This document shows positions 9,287 to 17,620 of a DNA stretch of 64,000 nt, piece by piece (position 1 is the first letter of the stretch; the number at the start of each line of letters is the position of its first letter). A program made the translations under genes and the position numbers. The notes below the pieces were generated by a model. The model was not told the DNA's origin. It saw nothing but the letters and a program-made list of their open reading frames with translations, and did no database searches. The stretch lies in contig NZ_JASJAP010000007.1 of assembly GCF_030066995.1 (NCBI RefSeq), forward strand, positions 62,001 through 126,000, read 5' to 3'. This stretch comes from Erythrobacter sp. (lineage in GTDB: Bacteria > Pseudomonadota > Alphaproteobacteria > Sphingomonadales > Sphingomonadaceae).

Positions 9287-10222
9287 CTAAAGCCGCAACC
9301 CTGTGGTCTCGGGCAGGCCGCACATGATGTTGAGGTTCTGGATCGCAGCCCCGCTCGCGCCTTTGCCAAGGTTGTCGAGCCGGGCGATCAGGCGCGCGTT
9401 CCAGCCGCCTTCATTGCCGAAGACGAATAGCTCCATGCCGTCATGGGGCTGTGCGCCGTCGAGCAAAAGCAGCTCCGTCGGCGCCGCCTGCTCGTATACG
9501 CTCACGATTTGCGAGTCCGCATAGCGTTCGGCCAGGGTGACGCGGAGACTGTCGGCGTGTGGGTCCGTGGACATTGCGCCCAGGTGCAAGGGCACCTCGA
9601 CGATCATTCCGCGAAAGGCGGGCACAACCGATGGCGCGAAGAGGACGCCGTGCTTCAGGCCCGCGTGCCGCTGCATTTCGGGACGATGTTTGTGCGCCAG
9701 GGTCAGGCCGTAAGTGCGAAACGCCAGATCCGGTTCGCCCGTATATCGATCGATCAGCGCTTTTCCGCCGCCTGAATACCCGCTCACCGCGTTGCAGGTG
9801 AACGGCCAATCGCCGGGCAGCAACCTCGCTTTGACGAGCGGGGCTATCAGTGCCAGAAACCCAGTGGGATAGCATCCAGGATTGCTTACAAATTGCGCAT
9901 TGGCGATATTCTCTGAGCCGATGATTTCGGGAAAGCCATAGGTCCAACCATCCGCCACGCGGTGCGCGGAGGACGCGTCGATTATCCGCGTGTCGGACCC
10001 CTCCGCCAGCTTCACCGCTTCGCGCGCGGCATCGTCGGGCAGGCACAGGATCGCCACGTCGGCTTCGTGCAGCGCCTCGCGACGGGCCGCTTCATCCTTG
10101 CGCTCCGCCTCATCCAGCACCAGCAGCTCAAATTCGCTGCGCCCTTCAAGCCGTTCGCGGATTTCCAGTCCCGTCGTGCCCGCCGCGCCATCGATGAAAA
10201 TGCGGGTCGGCACGCGGCTCAA
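9287..10222 (-). CDS. argC: N-acetyl-gamma-glutamyl-phosphate reductase
   Basis: A 311-residue NADPH-dependent reductase making N-acetylglutamate semialdehyde for arginine synthesis. The start MSRVPTRIFIDGAAGTTGLE holds the nucleotide fold, and catalytic Cys117 is in SNPGCYPTG, followed by NAVSGYSGGGK and HKHRPEMQRH. The length of about 310 and the single GATG-like motif fit the shorter class-2 ArgC. The start is TTG at 10222, overlapping the stop of the SH3 gene (TTGA). GTG at 10213 is an alternative, three residues shorter. Confidence 0.94.
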   Translation of the reverse strand: MSRVPTRIFIDGAAGTTGLEIRERLEGRSEFELLVLDEAERKDEAARREALHEADVAILCLPDDAAREAVKLAEGSDTRIIDASSAHRVADGWTYGFPEIIGSENIANAQFVSNPGCYPTGFLALIAPLVKARLLPGDWPFTCNAVSGYSGGGKALIDRYTGEPDLAFRTYGLTLAHKHRPEMQRHAGLKHGVLFAPSVVPAFRGMIVEVPLHLGAMSTDPHADSLRVTLAERYADSQIVSVYEQAAPTELLLLDGAQPHDGMELFVFGNEGGWNARLIARLDNLGKGASGAAIQNLNIMCGLPETTGLRL

Positions 10223-10581
10223 CCCGCTGTCAGGTCAAGGCAGTCGGTGTGAACATAGCCGCTCGGTCCTTCCGGACCCAGACAGCACCACACCCAATCC
10301 TTGCCGATATCGAGCACTTCGAGCGCGTGCCCCTTTTTGAGCACCACGTTCACATCGGCATCGTCGCGCGCGAGATAACGCATATTGGTCCGCTCGGCGC
10401 GCACGCTGGCCCGACCGGGAATGACATAATGCGCCGCCAGATGGGTGCCCGCCAGCGCGATATGCGCCAGGTCTCCGCGCAGCGGAAGCGTGCCGGGCGC
10501 GGGCTTTTCGACCGGACCTTTCAGGCCAAGATCACCGCTTGGCAGAGTGTACTGAGATGCCGTGTCGCCTGCGCGGCCCAT
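10219..10581 (-). CDS. Bacterial SH3-domain protein
   Basis: A 120-residue protein with one SH3_3-like fold. After LPLRGDLAHIALAGTHLAAHYVIP come SVRAERTNMRYLARDDADV and VLKKGHALEVLDIGKDWVWCCL, then PSGYVHTDCLD. The N-terminal half resembles the N-terminal part of C40 (NlpC/P60) peptidases as I recall them from sphingomonads, which often sit next to an M17 aminopeptidase, but the catalytic Cys-His peptidase domain is absent. There is no signal peptide. It overlaps argC by 4 bases and lies 84 bases after the M17 peptidase gene. Role unknown; perhaps a peptidoglycan- or peptide-binding remnant. Confidence 0.75.
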   Translation of the reverse strand: MGRAGDTASQYTLPSGDLGLKGPVEKPAPGTLPLRGDLAHIALAGTHLAAHYVIPGRASVRAERTNMRYLARDDADVNVVLKKGHALEVLDIGKDWVWCCLGPEGPSGYVHTDCLDLTAG

Positions 10582-10665
10582 GCCGTTATTTTCCTTGTTC
10601 GCCCCCTAAAGGCCGCGCTTAGCGGTAACGTTTGTGCGCGGCAAGCGTGGGGCGGTTGCCTGTCC

Positions 10666-12051
10666 CTAACTGGAATAGCGCGCCTGAAGCAGGCGCCAGG
10701 CTGCGCGCAGACCATAGGCCGTGCCGCCTTTGGCGCGCCCGGGCTTGGCAAAGGGGCGCCAGGCAAAGGTGTCGAAATGCACCCAGTCAATGCCTTCTCC
10801 CACAAACCGATCGAGGAAAAGCCCCGCCACGCTCGCGCCCGCGTAAGGGTTGGACTGCGCGTTGGTCATGTCCGCGATGTCGGAGCTCAGATATTCGCGA
10901 TAGGCCTCGGGCAGAGGAAGCCGCCAGACTTCGTCTTCGACCTCGCGTCCCAGTTTCGCAAGTTCGTCCGCTGTCTCGTCGCGCCGCGCCATCATCGCCG
11001 CGTAATCCGGCCCCAGCGCAACGCGCGCGGCCCCGGTGAGTGTGGCAAAGTCGACGATGAGTTCGGGCTCTTCCTCGCTCGCGCGAGTGAGGGCATCGCC
11101 AAGGATCAGCCGACCTTCGGCATCGGTGTTGTGAATCTCGACGCTCAAACCCTTGCGGCTGGAAAGCACGTCCCCCGGACGAAAGGCGGGGCCGGAGATC
11201 GCGTTCTCGACCGCGGGCACCAGCAGGTGAAGCCGCACGGGTATCTTGGCCGCCATGATCAGCCCCGCCAGGGCGATTGCGTGCGCCGCGCCACCCATGT
11301 CCTTTTTCATCAAGCGCATTCCCGCCGAAGGCTTGATGTCCAGCCCACCGGAATCGAAGCACACCCCTTTGCCTACAATCGCAACGACCGGGTGAGTGTC
11401 ATCGCCCCAGCTCAGGTGCATCAGGCGCGGGGCGTGGTGGCGCGCCGCAGCGCGGCCGACCGCGTGGACCATCGGATAGCCGGTCTCCAATTCGTCTCCG
11501 CGTATCGTCTTCAACGTCGCGCCATGCGCCTTCGCCAGCGCTTCGATTTCGGCTTCGAGCGCGGCGGGGCCCATATCCTCGGCGGGCGTGTTGACGAGAT
11601 CGCGCACCTTCATCTCGGCCAGCGCTTCGGCCACCGCGGCCTCGATCCGTCCAACCTGATCGGTCAGCAGCACCCGAGGGCCTTGCGCGTCCTCATCATC
11701 CTTGTAGCGGGTGAAGCGATATTGCGCGGTCAGCCACCCAAACATCGCTGCGCCTGGCTCGGCGTCAACAAGGCGATACGTGCCTGCCGGAAGCTTCTCG
11801 GCCAGGGCGGAGAGGCTGTAGCTTGAAAGATCTTCGGGGTCGGAAACCCCGCCAAGAACGAACACGCCCTCGCCATCGGGCACAATCCCGATCTGCCCGG
11901 CGGCGCCCTCGAACTTTTGCGCGGCCAGGCTGGCGCGCTGGCCCGCGCTGAGCGATTTGAGCCGGTCATCCAGACCCGCTTTGGTCACAAGGTGGATGGC
12001 GGTGGCCTCTTGTCCGCGGTCTGGCGCGATAAGATCGGAGATTTCTGTCAT
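10666..12051 (-). CDS. Leucyl aminopeptidase family protein (peptidase M17)
   Basis: A 461-residue cytosolic zinc aminopeptidase. The C-terminal catalytic domain begins near residue 150 (RDLVNTPAEDMGP). It has the metal- and substrate-binding GKGVCFDSGGLDIKP and KKDMGGAA, then the hallmark NTDAEGRL and LTGAARVALG. The N-terminal domain is short, as in the alphaproteobacterial PepA/PepB-like subgroup. It releases N-terminal residues from peptides during turnover. The ATG at 12051 diverges from the lipoprotein at 12115. It heads the minus-strand run M17-SH3-argC. Confidence 0.93.
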   Translation of the reverse strand: MTEISDLIAPDRGQEATAIHLVTKAGLDDRLKSLSAGQRASLAAQKFEGAAGQIGIVPDGEGVFVLGGVSDPEDLSSYSLSALAEKLPAGTYRLVDAEPGAAMFGWLTAQYRFTRYKDDEDAQGPRVLLTDQVGRIEAAVAEALAEMKVRDLVNTPAEDMGPAALEAEIEALAKAHGATLKTIRGDELETGYPMVHAVGRAAARHHAPRLMHLSWGDDTHPVVAIVGKGVCFDSGGLDIKPSAGMRLMKKDMGGAAHAIALAGLIMAAKIPVRLHLLVPAVENAISGPAFRPGDVLSSRKGLSVEIHNTDAEGRLILGDALTRASEEEPELIVDFATLTGAARVALGPDYAAMMARRDETADELAKLGREVEDEVWRLPLPEAYREYLSSDIADMTNAQSNPYAGASVAGLFLDRFVGEGIDWVHFDTFAWRPFAKPGRAKGGTAYGLRAAWRLLQARYSS

Positions 12052-12114
12052 GGCGCGTGCATAATCAAGTGGCTAGGCTTGTCACGTCTCAAATGCTGAT
12101 CGGGGGCGAAGAAC

Positions 12115-12897
12115 ATGGCGACAAGAATTCTGATAGCGACCTCGGCGCTGGCGGCGCTCGCCGCGTGTTCTTCGTCGGAGGAGATGAACAGCGAGATCAA
12201 CGCGGCCAGCGCGAATGCCGCGGCCATTCCTGACGACGCGGGTGAGAAACGCGAGATTTTGGTCGAGAACGCGGCGTTCAACTTCAGCTACGCCTGGCCG
12301 GCGCAAGTGGTCGCCATCCCAGCCTTCAACACCGCGTTTGAGGCGCGGGCGATCACCGCACGGGAAGAATTCGAGGCCATGGCGCGCGAAGCCCAGGCCG
12401 AGGCCGAACAATACGGCTATCCCTATCGCGTTTTCCAGACAACGTGGGAATGGAAGCTGGTCGGCGACACGCCTTTGCTGCTCAGCCTCGTCGGCGAGAA
12501 CTACGCGTACACAGGCGGCGCGCACGGCAATTCGTTCTTCATGACGACCGTGTGGGACAAGGAGGCCAGCGTCGAACTCGCCGCTCTGGATCTCTTTACC
12601 TCGCCGGCCGCCTTTGATGCCGCAACGCGCGCGCAATTCTGCGCGCAATTGGCGGAAGAGCGAGGCAGAAAGCTGGGAGGGGCTGATGTGTCCGGTGATT
12701 GTCCGCCGCTGGGCGATCTAGCCGTGGCGCTGATTTCATCGCAGGGTGAGACGATCGATGCGGTCCAGTTTCTGGCCGCGCCTTATGTCGCCGGGTCCTA
12801 CGCCGAGGGCTCCTATGTCATCACCCTCGATGTGAGCGAAGACCTTCTGGAAGCGGTCAGGCCCGCCTATCAAAGCGCCTTTGCGGGCAGCGGCTGA
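12115..12897 (+). CDS. DUF3298/DUF4163-type lipoprotein
   Basis: A 260-residue lipoprotein. Residues 1-17 are a hydrophobic signal ending in lipobox LAAC with Cys18. The mature protein has an N-terminal half (about 45-130) like the PdaC/DUF4163 domain and then a DUF3298-like part with YTGGAHGN and DLFTSPAAFDA, ending in a repeated LAAPYVAGSYAEGSYVI segment. The family is linked to cell-envelope proteins, sometimes peptidoglycan deacetylases, but no catalytic domain is present. It precedes map by 39 bases. Confidence 0.78.
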   Translation: MATRILIATSALAALAACSSSEEMNSEINAASANAAAIPDDAGEKREILVENAAFNFSYAWPAQVVAIPAFNTAFEARAITAREEFEAMAREAQAEAEQYGYPYRVFQTTWEWKLVGDTPLLLSLVGENYAYTGGAHGNSFFMTTVWDKEASVELAALDLFTSPAAFDAATRAQFCAQLAEERGRKLGGADVSGDCPPLGDLAVALISSQGETIDAVQFLAAPYVAGSYAEGSYVITLDVSEDLLEAVRPAYQSAFAGSG

Positions 12898-12936
12898 TGG
12901 CTCGCAATTTTGCGAACCGTTCGCTATATAGCCGCG

Positions 12937-13764
12937 ATGACCGAATATCAGCTCATCGAAAGCGACCAGACCGTCTACCGCGACGGCACGATCAAGCTCC
13001 ACACCGAGGAAGGCTTTGAAGGGATGCGAAGGGCGGGGCATCTCGCCGCCACGATCCTCGACGAGGTCGCCGAATTGGTGCAGCCGGGCGTGACGACGCA
13101 GAGTATCGACGATGCGATCCGGGGCATGATGCTGGACGCCGGCGCGGTCCCGGCCACACTTGGTTATCGCGGCTACACGCATTCCTCGTGCATTTCGATC
13201 AACCATGTGATCTGCCACGGCATTCCGGGGCCAAAGCTGCTCAAGGACGGCGATATTCTGAACGTCGATGTCACCCCGCTGCTCGATGGCTGGCACGGCG
13301 ATACAAGCCGGATGTTCTTTGCGGGCGAACCCTCGATCAAGGCCAAGCGGCTGGTCGATGTGACCTATGATTGCCTGATGCTGGGTATCGAGGCGGCGGC
13401 GCAGCCCGGCGCGCGGCTCGGCGATATCGGCGCCGCGATCGAAGCGCACGCGCGCCAGTTCCGCTACGGCGTGGTGCGCGAGTTCTGCGGGCACGGTCTG
13501 GGCCGCCTGTTCCACGACGCGCCCGAAGTGGTCCACGCTTCCAAGGCGGGCACGGGGCCGGAACTGAAGCCCGGCATGTTCTTCACCATCGAACCGATGA
13601 TCAATCTCGGCAAACCCTGGGCCAAGGTGCTGGGCGACGGCTGGACCGCGGTCACCCGCGACAAGAGCCTCTCCGCGCAGTTCGAACACAGCCTCGCGAT
13701 CACCGAGGACGGCGTGGAGATCTTCACCAAGAGCCCGACGGGTAAAGACAAGCCGCCCTATTGA
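12937..13764 (+). CDS. map: Methionine aminopeptidase type I
   Basis: A 275-residue enzyme that removes N-terminal methionine from nascent proteins. The pita-bread fold is complete. HSSCISINHVICHGIPG supplies the conserved His. Metal ligands come from LNVDVTPLLDGWHGDTSR (two Asp), CGHGLGRLFHDAPEV (His), FFTIEPMINLG (Glu) and the C-terminal QFEHSLAI (Glu). I start at the ATG at 12937; a TTG 27 bases earlier adds nine residues with no support. The N-terminal stretch of about 30 residues before the core is slightly longer than E. coli Map. Confidence 0.96.
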   Translation: MTEYQLIESDQTVYRDGTIKLHTEEGFEGMRRAGHLAATILDEVAELVQPGVTTQSIDDAIRGMMLDAGAVPATLGYRGYTHSSCISINHVICHGIPGPKLLKDGDILNVDVTPLLDGWHGDTSRMFFAGEPSIKAKRLVDVTYDCLMLGIEAAAQPGARLGDIGAAIEAHARQFRYGVVREFCGHGLGRLFHDAPEVVHASKAGTGPELKPGMFFTIEPMINLGKPWAKVLGDGWTAVTRDKSLSAQFEHSLAITEDGVEIFTKSPTGKDKPPY

Positions 13765-13801
13765 CGACGGTCGCGGTCGATAGCGCGCAGGCTGCGAACC
13801 G

Positions 13802-14371
13802 ATGCGCTCGGTCGCCGATCTCTTCACATTCTACCGCATTGCAGCGGCGCCGGTGATCGCGGCGATGGCGCTGGCAGGGCAGCGAGACGCGTTCTTCATC
13901 CTCCTGATTGTCAGCTATTTCACCGACCTTGTCGATGGGCCGATCGCCCGGTGGCTTGGCAAGGCCTCGCGCAGCGGGGCAAGGCTGGATACGATTGCGG
14001 ATGCTTCGACGACGCTCGCCGCACTGCTGGGAGTCTTTCTCTTCGAGCGTCGGTTTCTGGAGCCTGACGCCGCGTGGCTCTATGCCTTTTTCGCCAGCTA
14101 CGCCGCAGCCGCCGCAGCCTGTCTCCTGCGCTTCCGCCGGCTTCCTGCCTATCACCTATTCTCGGCAAAAGCGGCCGCGTTCCTCGCCGCTGTCTTTGTC
14201 ATCTGGCTTTACCTGTTCGGCTTTTCGCGCCCGTTCTTGCTCACGGTCGTGAGCCTGGGAGTGTTGGCCAATTTGGAATCCGTTCTCACGACCATCCGCC
14301 TAAGCCGCTTCCGGTCCGATCTCGGCAGCGTTGTGCTGTTGCGCGATGAGGACGGAGATGATGAAAGCTGA
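13802..14371 (+). CDS. CDP-alcohol phosphatidyltransferase family protein
   Basis: A 189-residue membrane enzyme. The full family signature D-x2-DG-x2-AR-x8-G-x3-D-x3-D is present: Asp42, Asp45-Gly46, Ala49-Arg50, Gly59, Asp63 and Asp67. It has about six hydrophobic segments. Members transfer a phosphatidyl group from CDP-diacylglycerol to alcohols such as glycerol phosphate. The acceptor cannot be read from the sequence; at 189 residues it is PgsA-sized. It follows map by 37 bases and converges with the ccmB-linked membrane gene. Confidence 0.85.
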   Translation: MRSVADLFTFYRIAAAPVIAAMALAGQRDAFFILLIVSYFTDLVDGPIARWLGKASRSGARLDTIADASTTLAALLGVFLFERRFLEPDAAWLYAFFASYAAAAAACLLRFRRLPAYHLFSAKAAAFLAAVFVIWLYLFGFSRPFLLTVVSLGVLANLESVLTTIRLSRFRSDLGSVVLLRDEDGDDES

Positions 14372-14381
14372 GGCGGATGGC

Positions 14382-15101
14382 TCACACAAACCACATGGCC
14401 AGCACCGCCACCATCGCCAGCACGACCGCGACCGAGAACGCCAGCATCGCCGCCGTCGCCTTGCTCACGCGTCTCAGCGCGGCCCATTCGTAGCCGAGCG
14501 TGATGGCAATGGTCAGCGGCGGTTGCAGGCCGATGGCGACTTGCGGGGGCAGGCCGAGCACATCGGTCACGCGTGCGTAGACCGGCGTCATGAAGGCCAG
14601 CGTGCCGATCAGCATCGCTTGGCGATGCGCGTGCATCTTGCGCTTCCGCGCAAATGCAATCGCGGCGACATAGAGCGGGATAAAGGTCACGAAAGCCGCG
14701 ATGTTGACGATGGTGACTTCCGGGCGCCCGAACTCCCGCCCGATATCGATCGAGACGATCGCGCCCGAAACGCTCAGCGCCGCGACGAGTGCCAGCGAGA
14801 CGGCACCAAACCAGCGATGAAGCTTCATGCGCCCCGCGCTGGCGAGATAGGCCTGGCTCGCCAGCAGACTCATCCAGGCGAACATCGTGACCGCGTGGAA
14901 TGTGACCAGCGGCGTGTAGCGTGCGGCGCGTTCGGGGTGGACGATGACCTTGAGAGCGAAGGCCGTTACCGTGAACACGACCAGCGCGGCCGCGATATGG
15001 CCGAGCAGTCGATTGGCTTCTCTCGCGCTCATCGGAGCGGCTCGGGAGGTGTCGAAAAGCGACTCGTAAACCTGGATAATCAACCCCATAATGGGGCTCA
15101 A
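14382..15101 (-). CDS. Multi-pass membrane protein coupled to ccmB
   Basis: A 239-residue integral membrane protein with about seven hydrophobic segments and conserved-looking histidines: LLGHIAAALV, VTFHAVTMFAW, MKLHRWFGAVSL and KMHAHRQAML. Spaced His residues in helices recall DUF2306-like or b-type heme membrane proteins, but no family is certain, and there is no CcmC tryptophan-rich WWD motif. The TTG at 15101 overlaps the ccmB stop (TTGA), implying translational coupling; ATG 15089 is the alternative. Its place after ccmAB hints at a heme or redox role, by inference only. Confidence 0.72.
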   Translation of the reverse strand: MSPIMGLIIQVYESLFDTSRAAPMSAREANRLLGHIAAALVVFTVTAFALKVIVHPERAARYTPLVTFHAVTMFAWMSLLASQAYLASAGRMKLHRWFGAVSLALVAALSVSGAIVSIDIGREFGRPEVTIVNIAAFVTFIPLYVAAIAFARKRKMHAHRQAMLIGTLAFMTPVYARVTDVLGLPPQVAIGLQPPLTIAITLGYEWAALRRVSKATAAMLAFSVAVVLAMVAVLAMWFV

Positions 15102-15763
15102 CGCACGGCACGGATGGCGGCTCCCGCAGCGAACGGCGCGAGCGCGACAAGCCCCAGGCTGATCGCGGCGACGAAACCCAGGCTGGCCTCATCCTGCCGC
15201 GCCAGCGCGCCCGCGCCGAAGATCAGGATCGGCAGCGCGAGCGGGATCAGCAGCAGGCCCGAGAGCGCCGCTCCGCTGCGAAGGCTGGCAGTAAGCGCCG
15301 CGATGATAAGGCCGATCGCGGCCAGACCCGGCGTGCCCGCCAGCAACCCGATCAGCACCAGATGCAGCGTCGGTCCGTCGAGCTGCAACAGCGCGGCAGC
15401 GGGAAAGGCGGCGAGGATCAGCGGCGGGCCGAAACTGAGCCAATGGGCGAGCATGCGCACCGCCATCATCGCCTCCTCGCTCATTCCGCGCAGGCGCAGC
15501 TGATCGAAATGGCCAAGCTCGATGTCGCGCGTCACCAGCCGGTCGAGCGGCAGGATCGCGGCGAGCAGCGCGGCAATCCACACGACCCCGCCGCCCGTGC
15601 GCGCGAGCGTGGCGGCGTCCGGCCCCACCGCAAAGGGATAGAGCATGGCGACCGCGACAAAGAAGATGACGGGCAAAGCCGCGCCCGCCCCGCCCCCTCC
15701 ATTGGCGCCGCCGGCGAAGGGAAAGAACAGCCCCAGATCGCGCCGCAGGGTCCAGCCGATCAT
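15098..15763 (-). CDS. ccmB: Heme exporter protein B
   Basis: A 221-residue membrane subunit of the CcmAB ABC complex that works with CcmC/CcmD/CcmE in system-I cytochrome c maturation. Family features are LRRDLGLFF at the N-terminus, about six membrane segments, the GHFDQLRLRGMS region and an L/A-rich C-terminal half with PLALPILIFGAGA. It overlaps ccmA by 4 bases and the following membrane gene by 4. The other ccm genes are not in the window. Confidence 0.92.
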   Translation of the reverse strand: MIGWTLRRDLGLFFPFAGGANGGGGAGAALPVIFFVAVAMLYPFAVGPDAATLARTGGGVVWIAALLAAILPLDRLVTRDIELGHFDQLRLRGMSEEAMMAVRMLAHWLSFGPPLILAAFPAAALLQLDGPTLHLVLIGLLAGTPGLAAIGLIIAALTASLRSGAALSGLLLIPLALPILIFGAGALARQDEASLGFVAAISLGLVALAPFAAGAAIRAVR

Positions 15764-16371
15764 GGAAGCGCCTCTTCGCGCACGGCAAAATCCTCGATCG
15801 CCAGCGTTTCCAGGCCCGGCACATCGAGCGCCTGATGCGAGGCGATCAGCGCGGTCCCTTGATTGTCGAGATGCTCGGCAATCAATTTGCTCACCAACGC
15901 CTGCGAGGCGGTGTCGAGTCCCGAGAGCGGTTCATCGAGCAACCACACAGGCGCGTTCTGTCCCAGCAGCCGGGCGAGACCCGCGCGCTTTCGCTGACCG
16001 GTGGAGAGATAGCGCACCGGTACATCGACCAGCGTTGAAAGGCACAGCCGTTCAAGCACCGCTGATGGGTCCGAAGCGCCGTCGAGTGCGAACCAGAAAT
16101 CGAGCGCTGTGCCGAGCGTGCGTTCCGGATCAAGGCCGATGCGCTCGTCAAACAGCCCAACGGCGCCTTCGCAGCGCGCCGTTCCCGTCAAAGGCGGGGT
16201 GAGACCTGCAAGCGTGCGGATCAGTGTTGTCTTCCCACTCCCGTTCGCGCCGGTCACGTGACAGGCCGTCCCCGGACCCAGATCGAGCGATAACCGACGG
16301 AACAGCACCCGGTCGCCCCGGCGGCAGGCGAGGTCATGCGCGAAAATCCGGGGGCTCTCAGAACCTTGCAT
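15760..16371 (-). CDS. ccmA: Heme exporter ATP-binding protein A
   Basis: A 203-residue ABC ATPase driving release of holo-CcmE from CcmC during cytochrome c maturation. Walker A is GANGSGKTT (residues 41-49), the signature is LSTGQRKR and Walker B is [10 protein letters not shown], followed by the H-loop IASHQ. I use the ATG at 16371; the longer frame to 16422 adds 17 residues that do not match the family start. It heads the ccmA-ccmB-membrane protein run and diverges from the pterin dehydratase gene. Confidence 0.92.
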   Translation of the reverse strand: MQGSESPRIFAHDLACRRGDRVLFRRLSLDLGPGTACHVTGANGSGKTTLIRTLAGLTPPLTGTARCEGAVGLFDERIGLDPERTLGTALDFWFALDGASDPSAVLERLCLSTLVDVPVRYLSTGQRKRAGLARLLGQNAPVWLLDEPLSGLDTASQALVSKLIAEHLDNQGTALIASHQALDVPGLETLAIEDFAVREEALP

Positions 16372-16436
16372 CGCGTCACGCGTTAGGGAAAAGCGTTCCC
16401 GCTCACAACTCACCTTTGCCAAGGAGCTTCAGCCAG

Positions 16437-16730
16437 ATGTCCGTGCCCGAACTCTCCGACGATGACCGCGCCCGCCTGCTCGCCGACCATCCCGAATGGG
16501 AACTGACGCGCGAGGGCAAGGCCATTCAGCGCACGTTTCAGTTCAGCGATTTTTCCGAGGCATGGGGCTTCATGAGCCGCGTGGCTTTGATCGCCGATCG
16601 TCACGATCATCACCCCGAATGGTTCAACGTCTACGCCAAGGTCGAGATCACGCTCACCACGCACGATGCCGGTGGGCTTTCGACGCGCGATGCCAATATG
16701 GCGCGCGCAATCGACGCGCTGGTGAGCTGA
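16437..16730 (+). CDS. 4a-hydroxytetrahydrobiopterin dehydratase (PCD/DCoH)
   Basis: A 97-residue pterin-4a-carbinolamine dehydratase that recycles hydroxylated pterin. The signature [23 protein letters not shown] (residues 55-77) is intact with the catalytic histidines. The start is the ATG at 16437 after a strong AAGGAG (16421-16426); longer frames overlap ccmA. No aromatic amino acid hydroxylase is nearby, so it may serve a distant hydroxylase or another pterin such as molybdopterin-related cofactors. Confidence 0.92.
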   Translation: MSVPELSDDDRARLLADHPEWELTREGKAIQRTFQFSDFSEAWGFMSRVALIADRHDHHPEWFNVYAKVEITLTTHDAGGLSTRDANMARAIDALVS

Positions 16731-16733
16731 GCC

Positions 16734-17558
16734 TCAGCGCCCCAACAGCGCGGCGCTATCGCGGTTGCGTTTGCGCACCCGCCCCGGCATCCAGCGCTTG
16801 GCGAAGTTGAGGGACTTGGCGGTCTTGCCGACGAGGTAATGCAGATCCTCGCCGTGAACCGCGTCCCACACGGTCTTGGCGACTTCCTCGACCGGCGTGA
16901 TCTCGAGGCCAGCTTCTTGCACCCGTGAGCGGACCGTTTCGTTTGAGTTACGGTTTCCGGTGCCCTCAAGCAGCGGCGTGTCGATGAAGCTGGGGCAAAT
17001 GGAGCATGACTTTATCCCGTCGGCGGCCCACTCGGCATCAAGGCTTTCGGCGATCCCGCGCACACCGAACTTGGTTGCGGAGTAGACGCTCATTCCTGTG
17101 CCCCCGGTAATCCCGGCCGCGCTCGCCATGTGGACGATGGCTGACCCCGGCGCGGTCTTCTTGAGGTGAGGGTAGGCCGCCTGCGCGCCATAGAGGACGC
17201 CGCGCAAATTGATATCGAGGCAGCGATCGATCTCTTCGACCTCAAGTTCGGCCAAGGGGCCGCCCGTTCCGATTCCGGCGTTGTTGACGACGACGTCGAT
17301 GCGCCCTCCGGCTGCGGTCGAGAACGATTCGAGCGCAACATCCCAGGCCGCCCGGTCGCGCACATCGAGCTTGTGCGCGTATTTGAAGCCGCCCGGGATC
17401 AGGCCGAGCGTGTCTTCCATACCCTGCTCATCAATGTCGGTGACGCCGACAAACCAGCCGCGCTCGCCAAAATGGGTCGCGATTGCGCGCCCGATCCCCG
17501 ATCCGCCGCCGGTGATGAATATAGAGCGCTTGGGTGCCCCGTTTGTCGATGCGCTCAT
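16734..17558 (-). CDS. Short-chain dehydrogenase/reductase
   Basis: A 274-residue classical SDR. It has the cofactor motif TGGGSGIG (residues 16-23), NNAG (about 92-95), and the catalytic Ser146, Tyr159 and Lys163 (VYSATK). An Asp at the end of the second strand (TDID, about 40-43) suggests NAD over NADP. The C-terminal 40 residues (FAKRWMPGRVRKRNRDS) are basic and longer than the core. Substrate unknown. It converges with the PCD gene, the stops being three bases apart. Confidence 0.9.
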   Translation of the reverse strand: MSASTNGAPKRSIFITGGGSGIGRAIATHFGERGWFVGVTDIDEQGMEDTLGLIPGGFKYAHKLDVRDRAAWDVALESFSTAAGGRIDVVVNNAGIGTGGPLAELEVEEIDRCLDINLRGVLYGAQAAYPHLKKTAPGSAIVHMASAAGITGGTGMSVYSATKFGVRGIAESLDAEWAADGIKSCSICPSFIDTPLLEGTGNRNSNETVRSRVQEAGLEITPVEEVAKTVWDAVHGEDLHYLVGKTAKSLNFAKRWMPGRVRKRNRDSAALLGR

Positions 17559-17620
17559 ACGATCCCTCTCCCGGATAGGTTGTCTTTCGCGAACCTAATT
17601 AGGCGAGGGCCTGGCGAATG

